Positions 9,431 through 17,645 of a stretch of DNA of 43,352 bases are shown in pieces. Within the stretch, counting starts at the first letter, position 1. Each line of letters opens with the position of its first letter. The position numbers and the translations under genes are program-made. This DNA is from a virus: positions 1 to 43,352 of IMG/VR virus record IMGVR_UViG_3300014839_000016. One strand, given 5' to 3'. The notes below the pieces were generated by a model. The model saw only the letters and a program-made list of their open reading frames with translations. It was not told the DNA's origin and made no database searches.

Positions 9431-10845
9431 GTTTTCTGTTTTCAATTCCTACCCCGCTGAAAGACCTGGGCGGCGGCTATGTTCTCAAGGATTTGATTTC
9501 TTGTGGCACTTGGAAACACCCGACGAAACATTGGACGTTGGAAGTTGACAAGGCGACAATGAAAAAGTGGGCGCTGGCGCTGGATGCAATGCGCGACGGC
9601 GGAATTGAATCGCCGGTTTACAAAGACCACAAGCCGAGCGCGGAGAATACGCTAGGGTATCTGAAAGATTGGTTCCGTGGCGGTGATGCGAAAGCATTTG
9701 AACGTCACCCTTCGATGCTGGCGCTAGCGAAAGAAGATCAACCGACCGATCCGAATATCCTTTACGGCGTTCTGCATTTCCCTGACGATGAAAGTCTTGC
9801 TACTGCGAAACGAGTTGGCAAGGTTTCTGTTTACCTTGACGACGTAATCGGCGGCGATGGAACAAAGTTTGGCGAAACCATACGGCACGTTGCCGTTACG
9901 CCGGAACCAATTGTATCGGGGCAAAAAGGTTTCATCCCTATTGCTGCGTCTATGGGCGAGGTATATGAAATGGGAAGCGATAATTCGGGGCGATGGACGG
10001 CGGCAGAGGATGCAAGCGCGAAAGCGACACAAGCGACAAATGCAGCGGAAAGAGATAAAAGCAGTAAACCGAATTTCTCACACACCCCGCATGTGTTAGA
10101 GGGGCAATTATCGCATCAACGCTTTACGGCAGCGCAGGCGCATGCAGAGGTATTATTTGCAAAAGCACACCAAGAAAAGGGGAATACCTTTGACCGGGAT
10201 AAACTGTTGGGCGCATCAATAGAACACCATGAACATGCTGTAGTAGGGCATAGGCTTTTTGATGCGCCCGGACACACAAAGGCAGCCGAATTACATCTCA
10301 AAGCTATCGACGCAATCAAAGAACTCCAGTCGAGCGTATCGACTAAATCCCTTTCTCAAGGAGAGAATGATATGGCAAAGTTTACTGACGATGAACTCAA
10401 GAAGATTCGAGAACTTCTTGGGGAAGAGAGTATTGACGAAGGTAATGCTCTCTCTGCATTGTGCATGGCAATTTCCAAAGGCCCAAAGGCCGCATCACTG
10501 GACGCCGATGTTCTGGACGGCCTTGTTGAAACGGCGGAAGCACGGATTGATACTCTTGTGACGCGTAACAAGATCAATCCCGCCGTTGCGGACGGACTCA
10601 AGAAGTTGTTTATCGGCGAAGGGAACTCGCGAAACGTGTATGCCCTTTCGCGCAATGTTTCCAACACACCGGAAAGCATGGTTAAGAGTCTGTGCAAGAT
10701 TCTCGACCAGAATGACATTGTGAAACTTGGCGAACAAACCAAAGGCCAAGCGCTTTCGCGTATCGTCCCTGGCGAAGAGGGGCAGGTGAAGGACGAGGAC
10801 CAGAAGAAAGTGACCGATGAAATGGCGGGCCTTGTTGGCCTGTAA
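9427..10845 (+). CDS. Mu I-like prohead maturation protease with C-terminal scaffold
   Basis: The N-terminal ~170 residues resemble the Mu I/phage prohead protease family: VYKDHKPS near residue 62, LYGVLHFPDDE, then RHVAVTPEPIV, with His and Ser candidates for catalysis. A linker DNSGRW at ~185, the same motif as in the portal fusion, follows. Residues ~200-310 are helical and charged. From residue 316 (MAKFTDDELKKI) to the end is a scaffold-like helical segment with its own ribosome binding site. The protein would assemble the prohead, then cut the scaffold and perhaps the portal cargo. ATG at 9427 overlaps the MuF stop. 472 residues. Confidence 0.8.
   Translation: MSFLFSIPTPLKDLGGGYVLKDLISCGTWKHPTKHWTLEVDKATMKKWALALDAMRDGGIESPVYKDHKPSAENTLGYLKDWFRGGDAKAFERHPSMLALAKEDQPTDPNILYGVLHFPDDESLATAKRVGKVSVYLDDVIGGDGTKFGETIRHVAVTPEPIVSGQKGFIPIAASMGEVYEMGSDNSGRWTAAEDASAKATQATNAAERDKSSKPNFSHTPHVLEGQLSHQRFTAAQAHAEVLFAKAHQEKGNTFDRDKLLGASIEHHEHAVVGHRLFDAPGHTKAAELHLKAIDAIKELQSSVSTKSLSQGENDMAKFTDDELKKIRELLGEESIDEGNALSALCMAISKGPKAASLDADVLDGLVETAEARIDTLVTRNKINPAVADGLKKLFIGEGNSRNVYALSRNVSNTPESMVKSLCKILDQNDIVKLGEQTKGQALSRIVPGEEGQVKDEDQKKVTDEMAGLVGL
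10372..10845 (+). CDS. Scaffold protein from an internal start, 157 aa
   Basis: Within the protease gene an AAGGAGA Shine-Dalgarno sequence lies 8 nt before an in-frame ATG at 10372. It uses the same AAGGAG as the genes at 10863 and 12228. The product would be the C-terminal scaffold part alone, as in lambda C/Nu3 and Mu I/Z nested pairs. It is helical and charged, with Gly-rich turns, and is the last reading frame before the decoration and capsid genes. The internal start is inferred; the ribosome binding site is seen directly. Confidence 0.65.
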   Translation: MAKFTDDELKKIRELLGEESIDEGNALSALCMAISKGPKAASLDADVLDGLVETAEARIDTLVTRNKINPAVADGLKKLFIGEGNSRNVYALSRNVSNTPESMVKSLCKILDQNDIVKLGEQTKGQALSRIVPGEEGQVKDEDQKKVTDEMAGLVGL

Positions 10846-10862
10846 TCTAAGGAGATCAAACA

Positions 10863-12215
10863 ATGACTTGGTTGAATGTGAATCGTGATGTGCTTCCCGG
10901 TGTGCAGCCGGAAGCGGTTGCGCCGATTCGCGAGTTGCTACTCGCTGCGCCCTTTGCACAAAGCTATTGGCCGCAAGGATTGGCGATTGATGGCACGGCC
11001 ACGCGGGATTGTGATAACCCGATCCGTGTGGATATTCTCCGCGCCGGACTTGTTATGGGCCGGATTACCGGAACCAACAAGTATGCCAATTCGATTTTTG
11101 GTTTGACTACCGCCGCATTGACCGGCGCGTCTACCAATATCGCTTTGCCCGGCCCGGTTGCGAGTGAAATCTCGCGGCGACTTGGCAGCAGTGGTACTCT
11201 GAAAATCACCGGCCCGGCTGTTGCAAGTGGCACGGTGCGAACGAAGACCGCTACTTTCTCCGCGATTGCAACAAGCGGCGGAAATGACGCGGTGCTTGTT
11301 GTTGGGAGTGGAAGTGGTACGATGTACTTGAACGTCGTGGATTATAACGGCGTGGTGCAGACTACTTCCGCGCTTGCGTACAACGATTCGGCGGCAAATG
11401 TTCTTGCGGCTTTGAACGCCGTTCTTGGCACAAATGCCGTTACCGTTACGGGCACGCTTCTTTCGTCTCCCGGTTTGACGATTGCCTGGACTGGCGTCCC
11501 GAATTACGCGGGCCGCAAGGCTCCCGCCGTTTCTGTCGGCGCAGCGCCGATTACGGCAACAACGGTGACAGGTTCCCCTGTTATCGCAGTGACGTATCCC
11601 GATGGGATTACCATTTCCGCGCTTGGCACGGCGGAAGTTGTTACCATTACCGGCGGCGCTACCCAGGCGAACGGTACCTTCCAAATCAATGTTGGCGGGC
11701 AGCGCACAACGGCGCTGACGTACAATGTTTCCGCCGCTGATATGCAAACGGCGGTGAATCTTCTCACTACCGTCGGCACGGCGGGTGTGAGTGTGTCGCT
11801 CAACGGTTACGTTTACACCCTCACTTTCGCGACTGCACTTGGCGATCAAGAAGTGAAGGTCGAATGTGATTCCTGCGCCGTCGCGAGTACCTTCCAGCCC
11901 GCGCCGATGGCCGTTGCAAAGACGGTTGTTGGGGCGGATGGGCGATTTGTTGCGGGTAGCGTTTTGCAGCCGGTTGACGGAAGCGAAACGCCGGTTACTC
12001 TGTACGTCAACAAGTATGGACAGAGCGACTTGAACGTGTTCCTGCAAGGCGTTGACATTGCGTATTCTGATTTGCTTGTTGAAGGCACAATCAGAACCGC
12101 GATGATTGTGAACTATCCCGCTGACTCTTCTCTGCGAACGTGGTTGAAGTCTGCCGTTCGCGCGAATGGCGGGCATTTCCTGTTCGATGATGACTACATT
12201 GGAACTTCCATCTAA
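10863..12215 (+). CDS. Putative head decoration/structural protein with repeated beta domains, 450 aa
   Basis: The protein lies between scaffold and major capsid genes, where decoration proteins usually lie, and has a strong AAGGAG site before ATG 10863. Residues 1-110 and the last ~90 have mixed composition. The middle has two diverged copies of a Thr/Val/Ala-rich beta module, recognisable by ALAYNDSAANVLAALN and ALTYNVSAADMQTAVN, each followed by a valine-rich strand region. Such modules are typical of Ig-like or BIg-like virion domains. It probably coats the capsid. It is unusually long for a decoration protein because of the inserted repeats. Confidence 0.65.
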   Translation: MTWLNVNRDVLPGVQPEAVAPIRELLLAAPFAQSYWPQGLAIDGTATRDCDNPIRVDILRAGLVMGRITGTNKYANSIFGLTTAALTGASTNIALPGPVASEISRRLGSSGTLKITGPAVASGTVRTKTATFSAIATSGGNDAVLVVGSGSGTMYLNVVDYNGVVQTTSALAYNDSAANVLAALNAVLGTNAVTVTGTLLSSPGLTIAWTGVPNYAGRKAPAVSVGAAPITATTVTGSPVIAVTYPDGITISALGTAEVVTITGGATQANGTFQINVGGQRTTALTYNVSAADMQTAVNLLTTVGTAGVSVSLNGYVYTLTFATALGDQEVKVECDSCAVASTFQPAPMAVAKTVVGADGRFVAGSVLQPVDGSETPVTLYVNKYGQSDLNVFLQGVDIAYSDLLVEGTIRTAMIVNYPADSSLRTWLKSAVRANGGHFLFDDDYIGTSI

Positions 12216-12227
12216 GGAGAATCAATT

Positions 12228-13382
12228 ATGGCAAGTGCTACCCTTCAAATGCTATTGGGGGCGAAGAACCTCTGTGGCATTATCACGAAAGTGAAGTCGA
12301 AGTTGCCGGACTATGTTCTGCCGGACATTTTCACCAAGCCCAATCGCACGGTGGAAGGCGCTTATGCAACCTTCCCCACGCGAAAGGGTGAACGGCGCAG
12401 CGCGCAAGAAGTCGCGTACAATGCGCCGTCAATCGCTTGGGAAGGAAAAGGTTTGGGGCAGGTTTCGGTGAAGATGATGCACAGCAAGCACAATATCTCT
12501 ATCGACCCCGGAACTCTGACCAATCTGCTTTTGCCCGACAAGGACATGAAACAGGTTATGGCGCGTGAAGAGATCGCGCGGCAAACCGCCGATTTCGGTG
12601 ATGCGTTTACGAACAAGCGCCTCGCTACCACGTTTATGACTCTCGCTAATGGGAAGATTTACATTGGCGCGAATGGGCAACTGTTGCCGACTTCCACCGG
12701 CGCGGCTTTCACGGTGGATATGAATATCCCGGCGGGGAATCGCAATCAGTTAAAGGTTGCAACGCCGGAATTCGGTCTTGCTACTTCTCCCGTGGGCATT
12801 ATCGCGGCGAGTTGGGCAACGGTGACAACGGATATTCCGACTCATATCCAATCGGTTATCCGCGCTTCTGTGCAGTTGACCGGCTACCCCGTGACTCATG
12901 CGTTTTACGGATCGAATATCCTTCAGTACATTCTGAAGAATACGATGTTGCAATCGTATATGAAATTCAATCCGGCGTTCAATGAATCGCTGCGCGTCAC
13001 CGGCCAGATTCCTGACGGTTTCCTTGGCCTTCATTGGCATCCGGCGCATTTGGCGTTCTTCTCTGGTATGCAGTACAATACCAGAACGGGTGAACAACAG
13101 GATTTGCCGTATACCGTTTGGGACGCGGACACGATCACGTTCTGCCCGGAACCGGCGAATGATTGGTACGAATTCGTGCAGGGTACTTATCCTTGCCCAA
13201 ACAAGATTCGCTTGTCGGAATCGCTGGAAGACGCGATTTCGGATATGACTTCGCAGCCTGGCATGTTCTCCTATGCGTTTGGGAAGATGGACCCTCCCGG
13301 ATTCACCCAGATTGCTGGTGACACGTTCCTGCCGTACATCAAGGTTCCCGAAGCGGTCTTCATTGCGAAGGTCGCGTTCTAG
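12228..13382 (+). CDS. Major capsid protein, 384 aa
   Basis: The size, the AAGGAG ribosome site, the position after protease, scaffold and decoration genes, and the following strong hairpin all fit the major capsid gene. The sequence has an N-terminal helical arm with LPDYVLPDIF, a central segment with NISIDPGTLTNLL, and a C-terminal beta region, broadly resembling HK97-fold capsid proteins of the lambda E/Mu T type. No delta-domain is obvious because scaffold is encoded separately. I assign it on context plus composition, not on a single diagnostic motif. Confidence 0.8.
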   Translation: MASATLQMLLGAKNLCGIITKVKSKLPDYVLPDIFTKPNRTVEGAYATFPTRKGERRSAQEVAYNAPSIAWEGKGLGQVSVKMMHSKHNISIDPGTLTNLLLPDKDMKQVMAREEIARQTADFGDAFTNKRLATTFMTLANGKIYIGANGQLLPTSTGAAFTVDMNIPAGNRNQLKVATPEFGLATSPVGIIAASWATVTTDIPTHIQSVIRASVQLTGYPVTHAFYGSNILQYILKNTMLQSYMKFNPAFNESLRVTGQIPDGFLGLHWHPAHLAFFSGMQYNTRTGEQQDLPYTVWDADTITFCPEPANDWYEFVQGTYPCPNKIRLSESLEDAISDMTSQPGMFSYAFGKMDPPGFTQIAGDTFLPYIKVPEAVFIAKVAF

Positions 13383-13391
13383 TCAACTTTA

Positions 13392-13436
13392 GCATACAGT
13401 ACGGCGCAGAAAGTAGTTCTGCGCCGTACTGTATGT
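13392..13436 (+). terminator. Strong hairpin after the major capsid gene
   Basis: A perfect 19-bp inverted repeat (13393-13411 with 13417-13435) encloses the loop AGTAG, 10 nt after the capsid stop. The right arm is followed by TAAAGG, not a T-run, so it may act as an mRNA stabiliser or attenuator as well as a terminator. The outer arm sequence ATACAGTACG recurs in the hairpin at 39436-39472. Confidence 0.7.
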
Positions 13437-13451
13437 AAAGGAAAAATAACA

Positions 13452-14159
13452 ATGCCATATACACGCGATGAAACCGCGGTTATCTATAAGCAGATTTTGT
13501 CTGCGCTGGAATACCAAAATTCAGCAATGGACGGCGCGGGGATTCCTGTTGCCGCGTCCGTTGTAATCCCCTCGTCCGCTTTTTACGGTGTTACGGGCGG
13601 CGCTGGCGGTGATCCCGGAACCGGCGGAAAAAGCCTTTCGGATGTTGTTGCGCCTTTGGGCGCAACAACGGATACACCCGTGGGCGATATGACAACGGTG
13701 GAAGGCGCAACAGCGAGAACTGAAATCTCACTGTTGAAAAGGGTAATGAATGGTTTAATCGCTTTCCTTGGCCGATTTGGTACAGCGGGGAACAGCAATG
13801 CAAATGTGCTTTCGGTGCAAGGCATTGCAAGCGGGACGGCGTTGCCAGCCACAGAAACCAATCTTACTCCCGCGACTACTGCGCGTGTTCCCGGTACATC
13901 CGTTAGCGCAACTGCTACAAGCGCTTCTGTCTTAGCGTTGAACGCTTCCCGAAAGTACATGGCGTTTATCAATATGTCCGATACGCCAATCACTTTGTCT
14001 TTGGGCGGAACCGCTGTTGTTGGCGCGGGAATTGTTCTTTCCGCGTCCGTCGGTTCCGGCTCGCCGGGCGGATCGTATGAATCGACTTTGTACACCGGGG
14101 TTGTAAACGCCATTCATGGTAGCACGGGAAACAAGGCTCTTGCCATAGTGGAGATTTAA
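13452..14159 (+). CDS. Virion structural protein, 235 aa
   Basis: The N terminus (~50 residues) is helical, followed by a Gly-rich region, a helix and a C-terminal Ala/Ser/Thr-rich beta domain containing SRKYMAFINMSDTPITLSLGG. This pattern is common in phage capsid or tail accessory proteins. It follows the capsid gene and abuts the LamG-like gene by one base. A capsid fibre or surface protein is the likeliest role; no family can be named with certainty. Confidence 0.55.
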   Translation: MPYTRDETAVIYKQILSALEYQNSAMDGAGIPVAASVVIPSSAFYGVTGGAGGDPGTGGKSLSDVVAPLGATTDTPVGDMTTVEGATARTEISLLKRVMNGLIAFLGRFGTAGNSNANVLSVQGIASGTALPATETNLTPATTARVPGTSVSATATSASVLALNASRKYMAFINMSDTPITLSLGGTAVVGAGIVLSASVGSGSPGGSYESTLYTGVVNAIHGSTGNKALAIVEI

Positions 14160-14160
14160 C

Positions 14161-15414
14161 ATGACTATCAACAACAACACTGTCGTCGCTGATTTGTCGA
14201 TTACAACGGCGAAACTCGCGGCGGGCGCTGTTACAAAAGCAAAGTTAGGCACGGACTTAACAGGCGGTCTTACTTTGCAACAACTCCCCGATGGGATGCT
14301 TTCAATGGCCGATGGGCTGTTGGATTCTCTCATTACGTTGGCGTTTCTAGGGTTGAAAGCGCTAGGATACCCTGTTACGAAATTCGATGGCGGCGTGTGC
14401 GATACGTTGTTGGATGAAAGCGGCATAGATACCGGGAATAGCACGGGGCAAAATTATGACAGTGTAGCTAAGTGTTACACAAACGGAAGCCCTGGTGGAA
14501 AAGGTATAAATTTCGATCAGGTTTCTCCTCTCGGCGGGCAAAGTCTTACTGTATCTAACTCAACATACCTGTTGGGCTTGGGTGCGACATTCACCTTGAA
14601 TGTGAAGATCATTGCATCCGCATCGGATATGGCGGCACAGACTAACCATTTCATCTTTGATTTGTTGGATAGCTACAACAACGAGCCTTTGACCGTTGGG
14701 ATATACAACGGCGCTTTGTACGCGGGAGGTATAGGTGGTTCAATAACGGCGGGTGTACCCACACTGATTACCCTTTGCTGCACGGCTGGCGCGGCGGTTT
14801 TGTATATCGACGGTGTGATAGCAGGAAACGCGGATTTGAGCGCCGTTGATTTTGAATCAACGGTTATCTGGTTTGGCAACAAGTACGATGGGACAATCCC
14901 CTTTACCGGGAGAATTTTGGATTTCCGTTTTGAATCGACAGCGCTTTACTCTGGCGCAGGGTTTTCGCCCAACGATTCGACGGATTTCGCGGTTACGGCA
15001 AATACTCTTTGTCGTCTGGCCTTTGATACAGACCCCTTTGTGGATACTGCGATTGTTTCGGGTACGGTTGTCAATACAGGCGGGGCGCTAACTATTGTTC
15101 CTAGCGCAATGTCCTTGCAAACAATTCCCTGGGTTCAACCGTCTGTACCCACGCGGGTAAGAATGGAAATTGATTGTGTTCCCGACCCTTCTCTGGTTTT
15201 GAATACGGACTTGAAAGCGTATGCGTCTACGGACGGTACAACCTGGGCAGAGGCAACCCTGTACCCGGCGATCAATATACCGCTTTCCGGGGAAGAGGTA
15301 TATCGAACAAACATAATCTCGCCGGGCGGCACTACGGCGGCGATTCTAATGAAGATCGTGACAACTGCGAAACCCCTTACCCTTTACCGTTATTCGATAA
15401 TCTCCAATGGATAA
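14161..15414 (+). CDS. LamG/concanavalin-like virion protein, 417 aa
   Basis: The N-terminal ~70 residues begin with a TAKLAAGAVTKAKL pattern seen in head or tail fibre proteins (short coiled triple-helix segments). Residues ~110-290 form a jelly-roll of LamG type, with alternating strands, LYIDGVIAG and WFGNKYDG turns, and a FTGRILDFRFE end. The C-terminal ~120 residues are beta-rich. Such domains bind carbohydrate, so the protein may decorate the capsid and help the particle stick to cell or mucus glycans. It lies just before the lysis cassette. Confidence 0.6.
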   Translation: MTINNNTVVADLSITTAKLAAGAVTKAKLGTDLTGGLTLQQLPDGMLSMADGLLDSLITLAFLGLKALGYPVTKFDGGVCDTLLDESGIDTGNSTGQNYDSVAKCYTNGSPGGKGINFDQVSPLGGQSLTVSNSTYLLGLGATFTLNVKIIASASDMAAQTNHFIFDLLDSYNNEPLTVGIYNGALYAGGIGGSITAGVPTLITLCCTAGAAVLYIDGVIAGNADLSAVDFESTVIWFGNKYDGTIPFTGRILDFRFESTALYSGAGFSPNDSTDFAVTANTLCRLAFDTDPFVDTAIVSGTVVNTGGALTIVPSAMSLQTIPWVQPSVPTRVRMEIDCVPDPSLVLNTDLKAYASTDGTTWAEATLYPAINIPLSGEEVYRTNIISPGGTTAAILMKIVTTAKPLTLYRYSIISNG

Positions 15415-15646
15415 TACATGGTTGACATGGGCGCAAGGTATCCTTTCCCTCTCTATAGCGGGCCTAGTGAAAATGTTACTAGACCTGCGCGCCCGGTTGA
15501 TTAAAGTCGAGCAGCAACTAGCGGACGCCGCAAAGGAGGTTACGAAAAACGAAGACTTGGCAAAGGTCTTGTTGCGGAAAGTAGATATAATCGAAAAGAT
15601 GTTGGCCCGGATAGCGCAGAAACTTAACATAGGAGACAAAGAATGA
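15407..15646 (+). CDS. Inner-membrane spanin-like protein, 79 aa
   Basis: The protein has one N-terminal hydrophobic segment (about residues 8-25, GILSLSIAGLVKMLL) and then a long charged heptad-like coiled coil to the C terminus. This is the topology of an i-spanin: membrane anchor, periplasmic coil. It overlaps by 4 bp the next gene, which encodes a lipoprotein, as in two-component spanins that fuse inner and outer membranes at lysis. A coiled-coil holin accessory of the XhlA kind is the alternative. It starts with ATG at 15407, overlapping the LamG-like gene. Confidence 0.5.
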   Translation: MDNTWLTWAQGILSLSIAGLVKMLLDLRARLIKVEQQLADAAKEVTKNEDLAKVLLRKVDIIEKMLARIAQKLNIGDKE

Positions 15647-16020
15647 AGTACACAATTCTGTTAGCGTTGTTCCTCGGCGGCTGCGTTGCGGAGAGTATTC
15701 CCGGCGGAACTACTTACGCGAAGTACTCTGACGGGAATGGGCGTACTCTGATTTTCAAAAGTGATACCGATGCAAGTTTGCAAGAAGCCAGTATGAATCT
15801 GGCGCAGGGCACGGTGTCCTTGAAGGGTCTTGTCAAGAATGGTTCTAATCTCGGCGGGATTCAAGGCGCGGCCTATCAGGTTATGAGCAACAACACCTTG
15901 CAGGGTTGGCTTGCGTTCTTGAACTTCGCGGCGCAGGCAATGCCCTTCATTGAAAAGGGCGGTGGTGTAATGGTTACTGACCCTCTGACGGGCGTTCCTA
16001 CTGTGAAGGCGAAACAATGA
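15643..16020 (+). CDS. Lipoprotein, outer-membrane spanin-like, 125 aa
   Basis: A short signal peptide ends in the lipobox FLGGC, with the Cys at residue 14. The mature part is Gly/Ala/Asn-rich. Lipid attachment to Cys by the host Lgt/Lsp pathway would place it in the outer membrane of a Gram-negative host. It overlaps the coiled-coil membrane gene upstream and the peptidase gene downstream. Together with its neighbour it is a candidate o-spanin, though it is longer than most. Confidence 0.55.
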   Translation: MKYTILLALFLGGCVAESIPGGTTYAKYSDGNGRTLIFKSDTDASLQEASMNLAQGTVSLKGLVKNGSNLGGIQGAAYQVMSNNTLQGWLAFLNFAAQAMPFIEKGGGVMVTDPLTGVPTVKAKQ

Positions 16021-16652
16021 TAACAGATACTCTCGATAAACTCATGCCCCAAATGCAAGTGGGCGCAATCATCACTTTCCAGGGCGTAGGAGAGATCGCG
16101 AATATCATCAACCAAGATACCGGGCAGAAAGAATCGCATATTGGCCAAGTGACGTATGTCGGTAATCAATGGTGCTTCGCGGAGTCTAGTGTCGGGGAGC
16201 CGCCGGATATTATCGACGGCAAAATCCACAAGGGAATCAGCATTACGCCGCTGCGCGAAAGGATAGGCTACGAGCAAGGAAAGGCGTGGCTGCATTTTCC
16301 GGCGTGGCCTTTGTATCAAAGCGAGATTGACAGTATCGCGGGATTCTGGCATGATAACGACGGCATAGCTTACGATTTCGGTGAGATACTTGGTTTGGGG
16401 TTATGGTATCCGCTGAACAAGTGGTTCCCTTGGTTGCATATTGCGCCGCCCGCTGACGTGTACGGTTACATTTGCTCCCTCGCGGTTATCGCGGCTTGCA
16501 AGAACACGCGATTGTTGCAAGGTTCAACCCGTTTTCAATCGCCCGGTGATGTTGCCAAGTGGCAAACGTGGCAGGAAGAGATACCTTTGATGGAGGAATG
16601 GCATGTTCAAAAGTCCTACACTTTGGGTGGCCGTGACGATAGGTGTTATTAG
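16017..16652 (+). CDS. Permuted NlpC/P60-type (YiiX-like) cysteine peptidase, candidate endolysin
   Basis: The 211-residue protein shows the His-first order of circularly permuted papain-fold enzymes: ESHIGQVTYVG (His ~41), CFAESS (Glu ~53), a GIAYDFGEILG stretch, and then GYICSLAVIAAC, where Cys ~155 is the likely nucleophile. Members hydrolyse peptide or lipid amide bonds. In a lysis cassette between a lipoprotein and a two-TM protein it could cut peptidoglycan cross-links. Another possibility is a virion-associated hydrolase. The catalytic assignments come from motif reading only. Confidence 0.6.
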   Translation: MITDTLDKLMPQMQVGAIITFQGVGEIANIINQDTGQKESHIGQVTYVGNQWCFAESSVGEPPDIIDGKIHKGISITPLRERIGYEQGKAWLHFPAWPLYQSEIDSIAGFWHDNDGIAYDFGEILGLGLWYPLNKWFPWLHIAPPADVYGYICSLAVIAACKNTRLLQGSTRFQSPGDVAKWQTWQEEIPLMEEWHVQKSYTLGGRDDRCY

Positions 16653-16932
16653 CGGATTTCTTGCGTACTACGGGCACGCTTTAGCAATTCCCGCGAGTCT
16701 TACGGCGGCGGTGCTTGTAATAGCGAGAATATCTCTGCATAACTTTGTGAAACTGTCGGAAGACATTTCCGCGTTTCTCAAAGATCAAAAGGCGGGGAAT
16801 GATACTTCGCAGGACGTAGAGGCGATTGCCGCCGATCTTGCGGACGCTATCAATGAATTGTTGAAATCGAAAGGTTCTACGGCTACTGTTTCCACAAACG
16901 ATGCAAAACGATTGCTAGGAGAAATCAAATGA
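16603..16932 (+). CDS. Holin-like membrane protein, 109 aa
   Basis: Two hydrophobic segments lie at about residues 6-24 and 28-46, followed by a soluble charged tail. It has a strong GGAGG site before ATG 16603 and overlaps the upstream peptidase by 50 bp and the next gene by 4 bp. Two transmembrane segments plus a charged C terminus next to candidate endolysins fit a class II holin, which would make the lysis pore in the inner membrane. The sequence itself shows no family signature. Confidence 0.5.
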   Translation: MFKSPTLWVAVTIGVISGFLAYYGHALAIPASLTAAVLVIARISLHNFVKLSEDISAFLKDQKAGNDTSQDVEAIAADLADAINELLKSKGSTATVSTNDAKRLLGEIK

Positions 16933-17645
16933 AACTAGGCTTGTTACCCAAACGTGAAGACCCGCGTACTTTCAAAATGTCCCGGTTCTGTGCGCAACTT
17001 CCCGATCCGCCGGATGCGGTGGATTGGAGCAGCGGGGGAACCGATTGGGGAATGATGCTGAATGATAGCCTTGGCGACTGCGCAATCGCCGGGCCGGGGC
17101 ATTTGATTATGGCGCGGACACTGGCGGCGGGCAAACTTTTTATTCCGCCGGATGATGCAATTCTGCAAGCATACTCCGATGTTAGTGGCTACGATCCCGC
17201 AACAGGTGCGAATGACAATGGGTGTTGTCTGCTTGACGTTATGAATTACTGGCGCAAGACTGGCATTGCTGGCGACAAGATCGGCGCTTTTGTCGAGGCG
17301 GATACTCTTCGTGAGATCAAGCAGACGGTACAGATTTTCGAGGGTAGCGTACTCGGTTTGACGTTACCTGTTTCTGCACAAGGCCAAAGTGTTTGGGAAG
17401 ACGTTGGCGACAATGACGGCGGCGTTTGGGGCGGGCATTGTGTTTTGGGTTTGGTCTATGACCCCGAATACTTGACGGTTGTAACATGGGGCGGTTTGAT
17501 GAAAGCATCTTGGCCTTTCATAGCAAAGTACTTGATGGAATCCCGCGCTACAATCGACCAAGATATGCTATCGGGTGATACTTCTCCGTCCGGTTTTGAT
17601 TCGAGGGGGTTACAGGAGGCGCTGAATGAGTTATGCAATTCGTAG
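16929..17645 (+). CDS. Papain-like peptidase, 238 aa
   Basis: The sequence has the papain-fold order of catalytic residues: NDSLGDCAIAG (Cys ~46) then WGGHCVLGLVYD (His ~169), followed by VVTWGG where an Asn would be expected in classic papains. This fits a family often found in phages with the pattern DC...GGHxV...TWG. It could be a second lysis enzyme or a virion peptidase. It follows the holin-like gene with a 4-bp overlap and precedes the DUF1320 connector gene, so it stands at the border of lysis and head-tail modules. Confidence 0.6.
   Translation: MKLGLLPKREDPRTFKMSRFCAQLPDPPDAVDWSSGGTDWGMMLNDSLGDCAIAGPGHLIMARTLAAGKLFIPPDDAILQAYSDVSGYDPATGANDNGCCLLDVMNYWRKTGIAGDKIGAFVEADTLREIKQTVQIFEGSVLGLTLPVSAQGQSVWEDVGDNDGGVWGGHCVLGLVYDPEYLTVVTWGGLMKASWPFIAKYLMESRATIDQDMLSGDTSPSGFDSRGLQEALNELCNS

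Noticed and set aside
10938-12176. A 412-codon leftward open frame opposite the decoration gene
   Set aside because: It has an Arg/Asn/Gly-rich shadow composition, no ribosome binding site, and lies fully opposite a well-supported gene.
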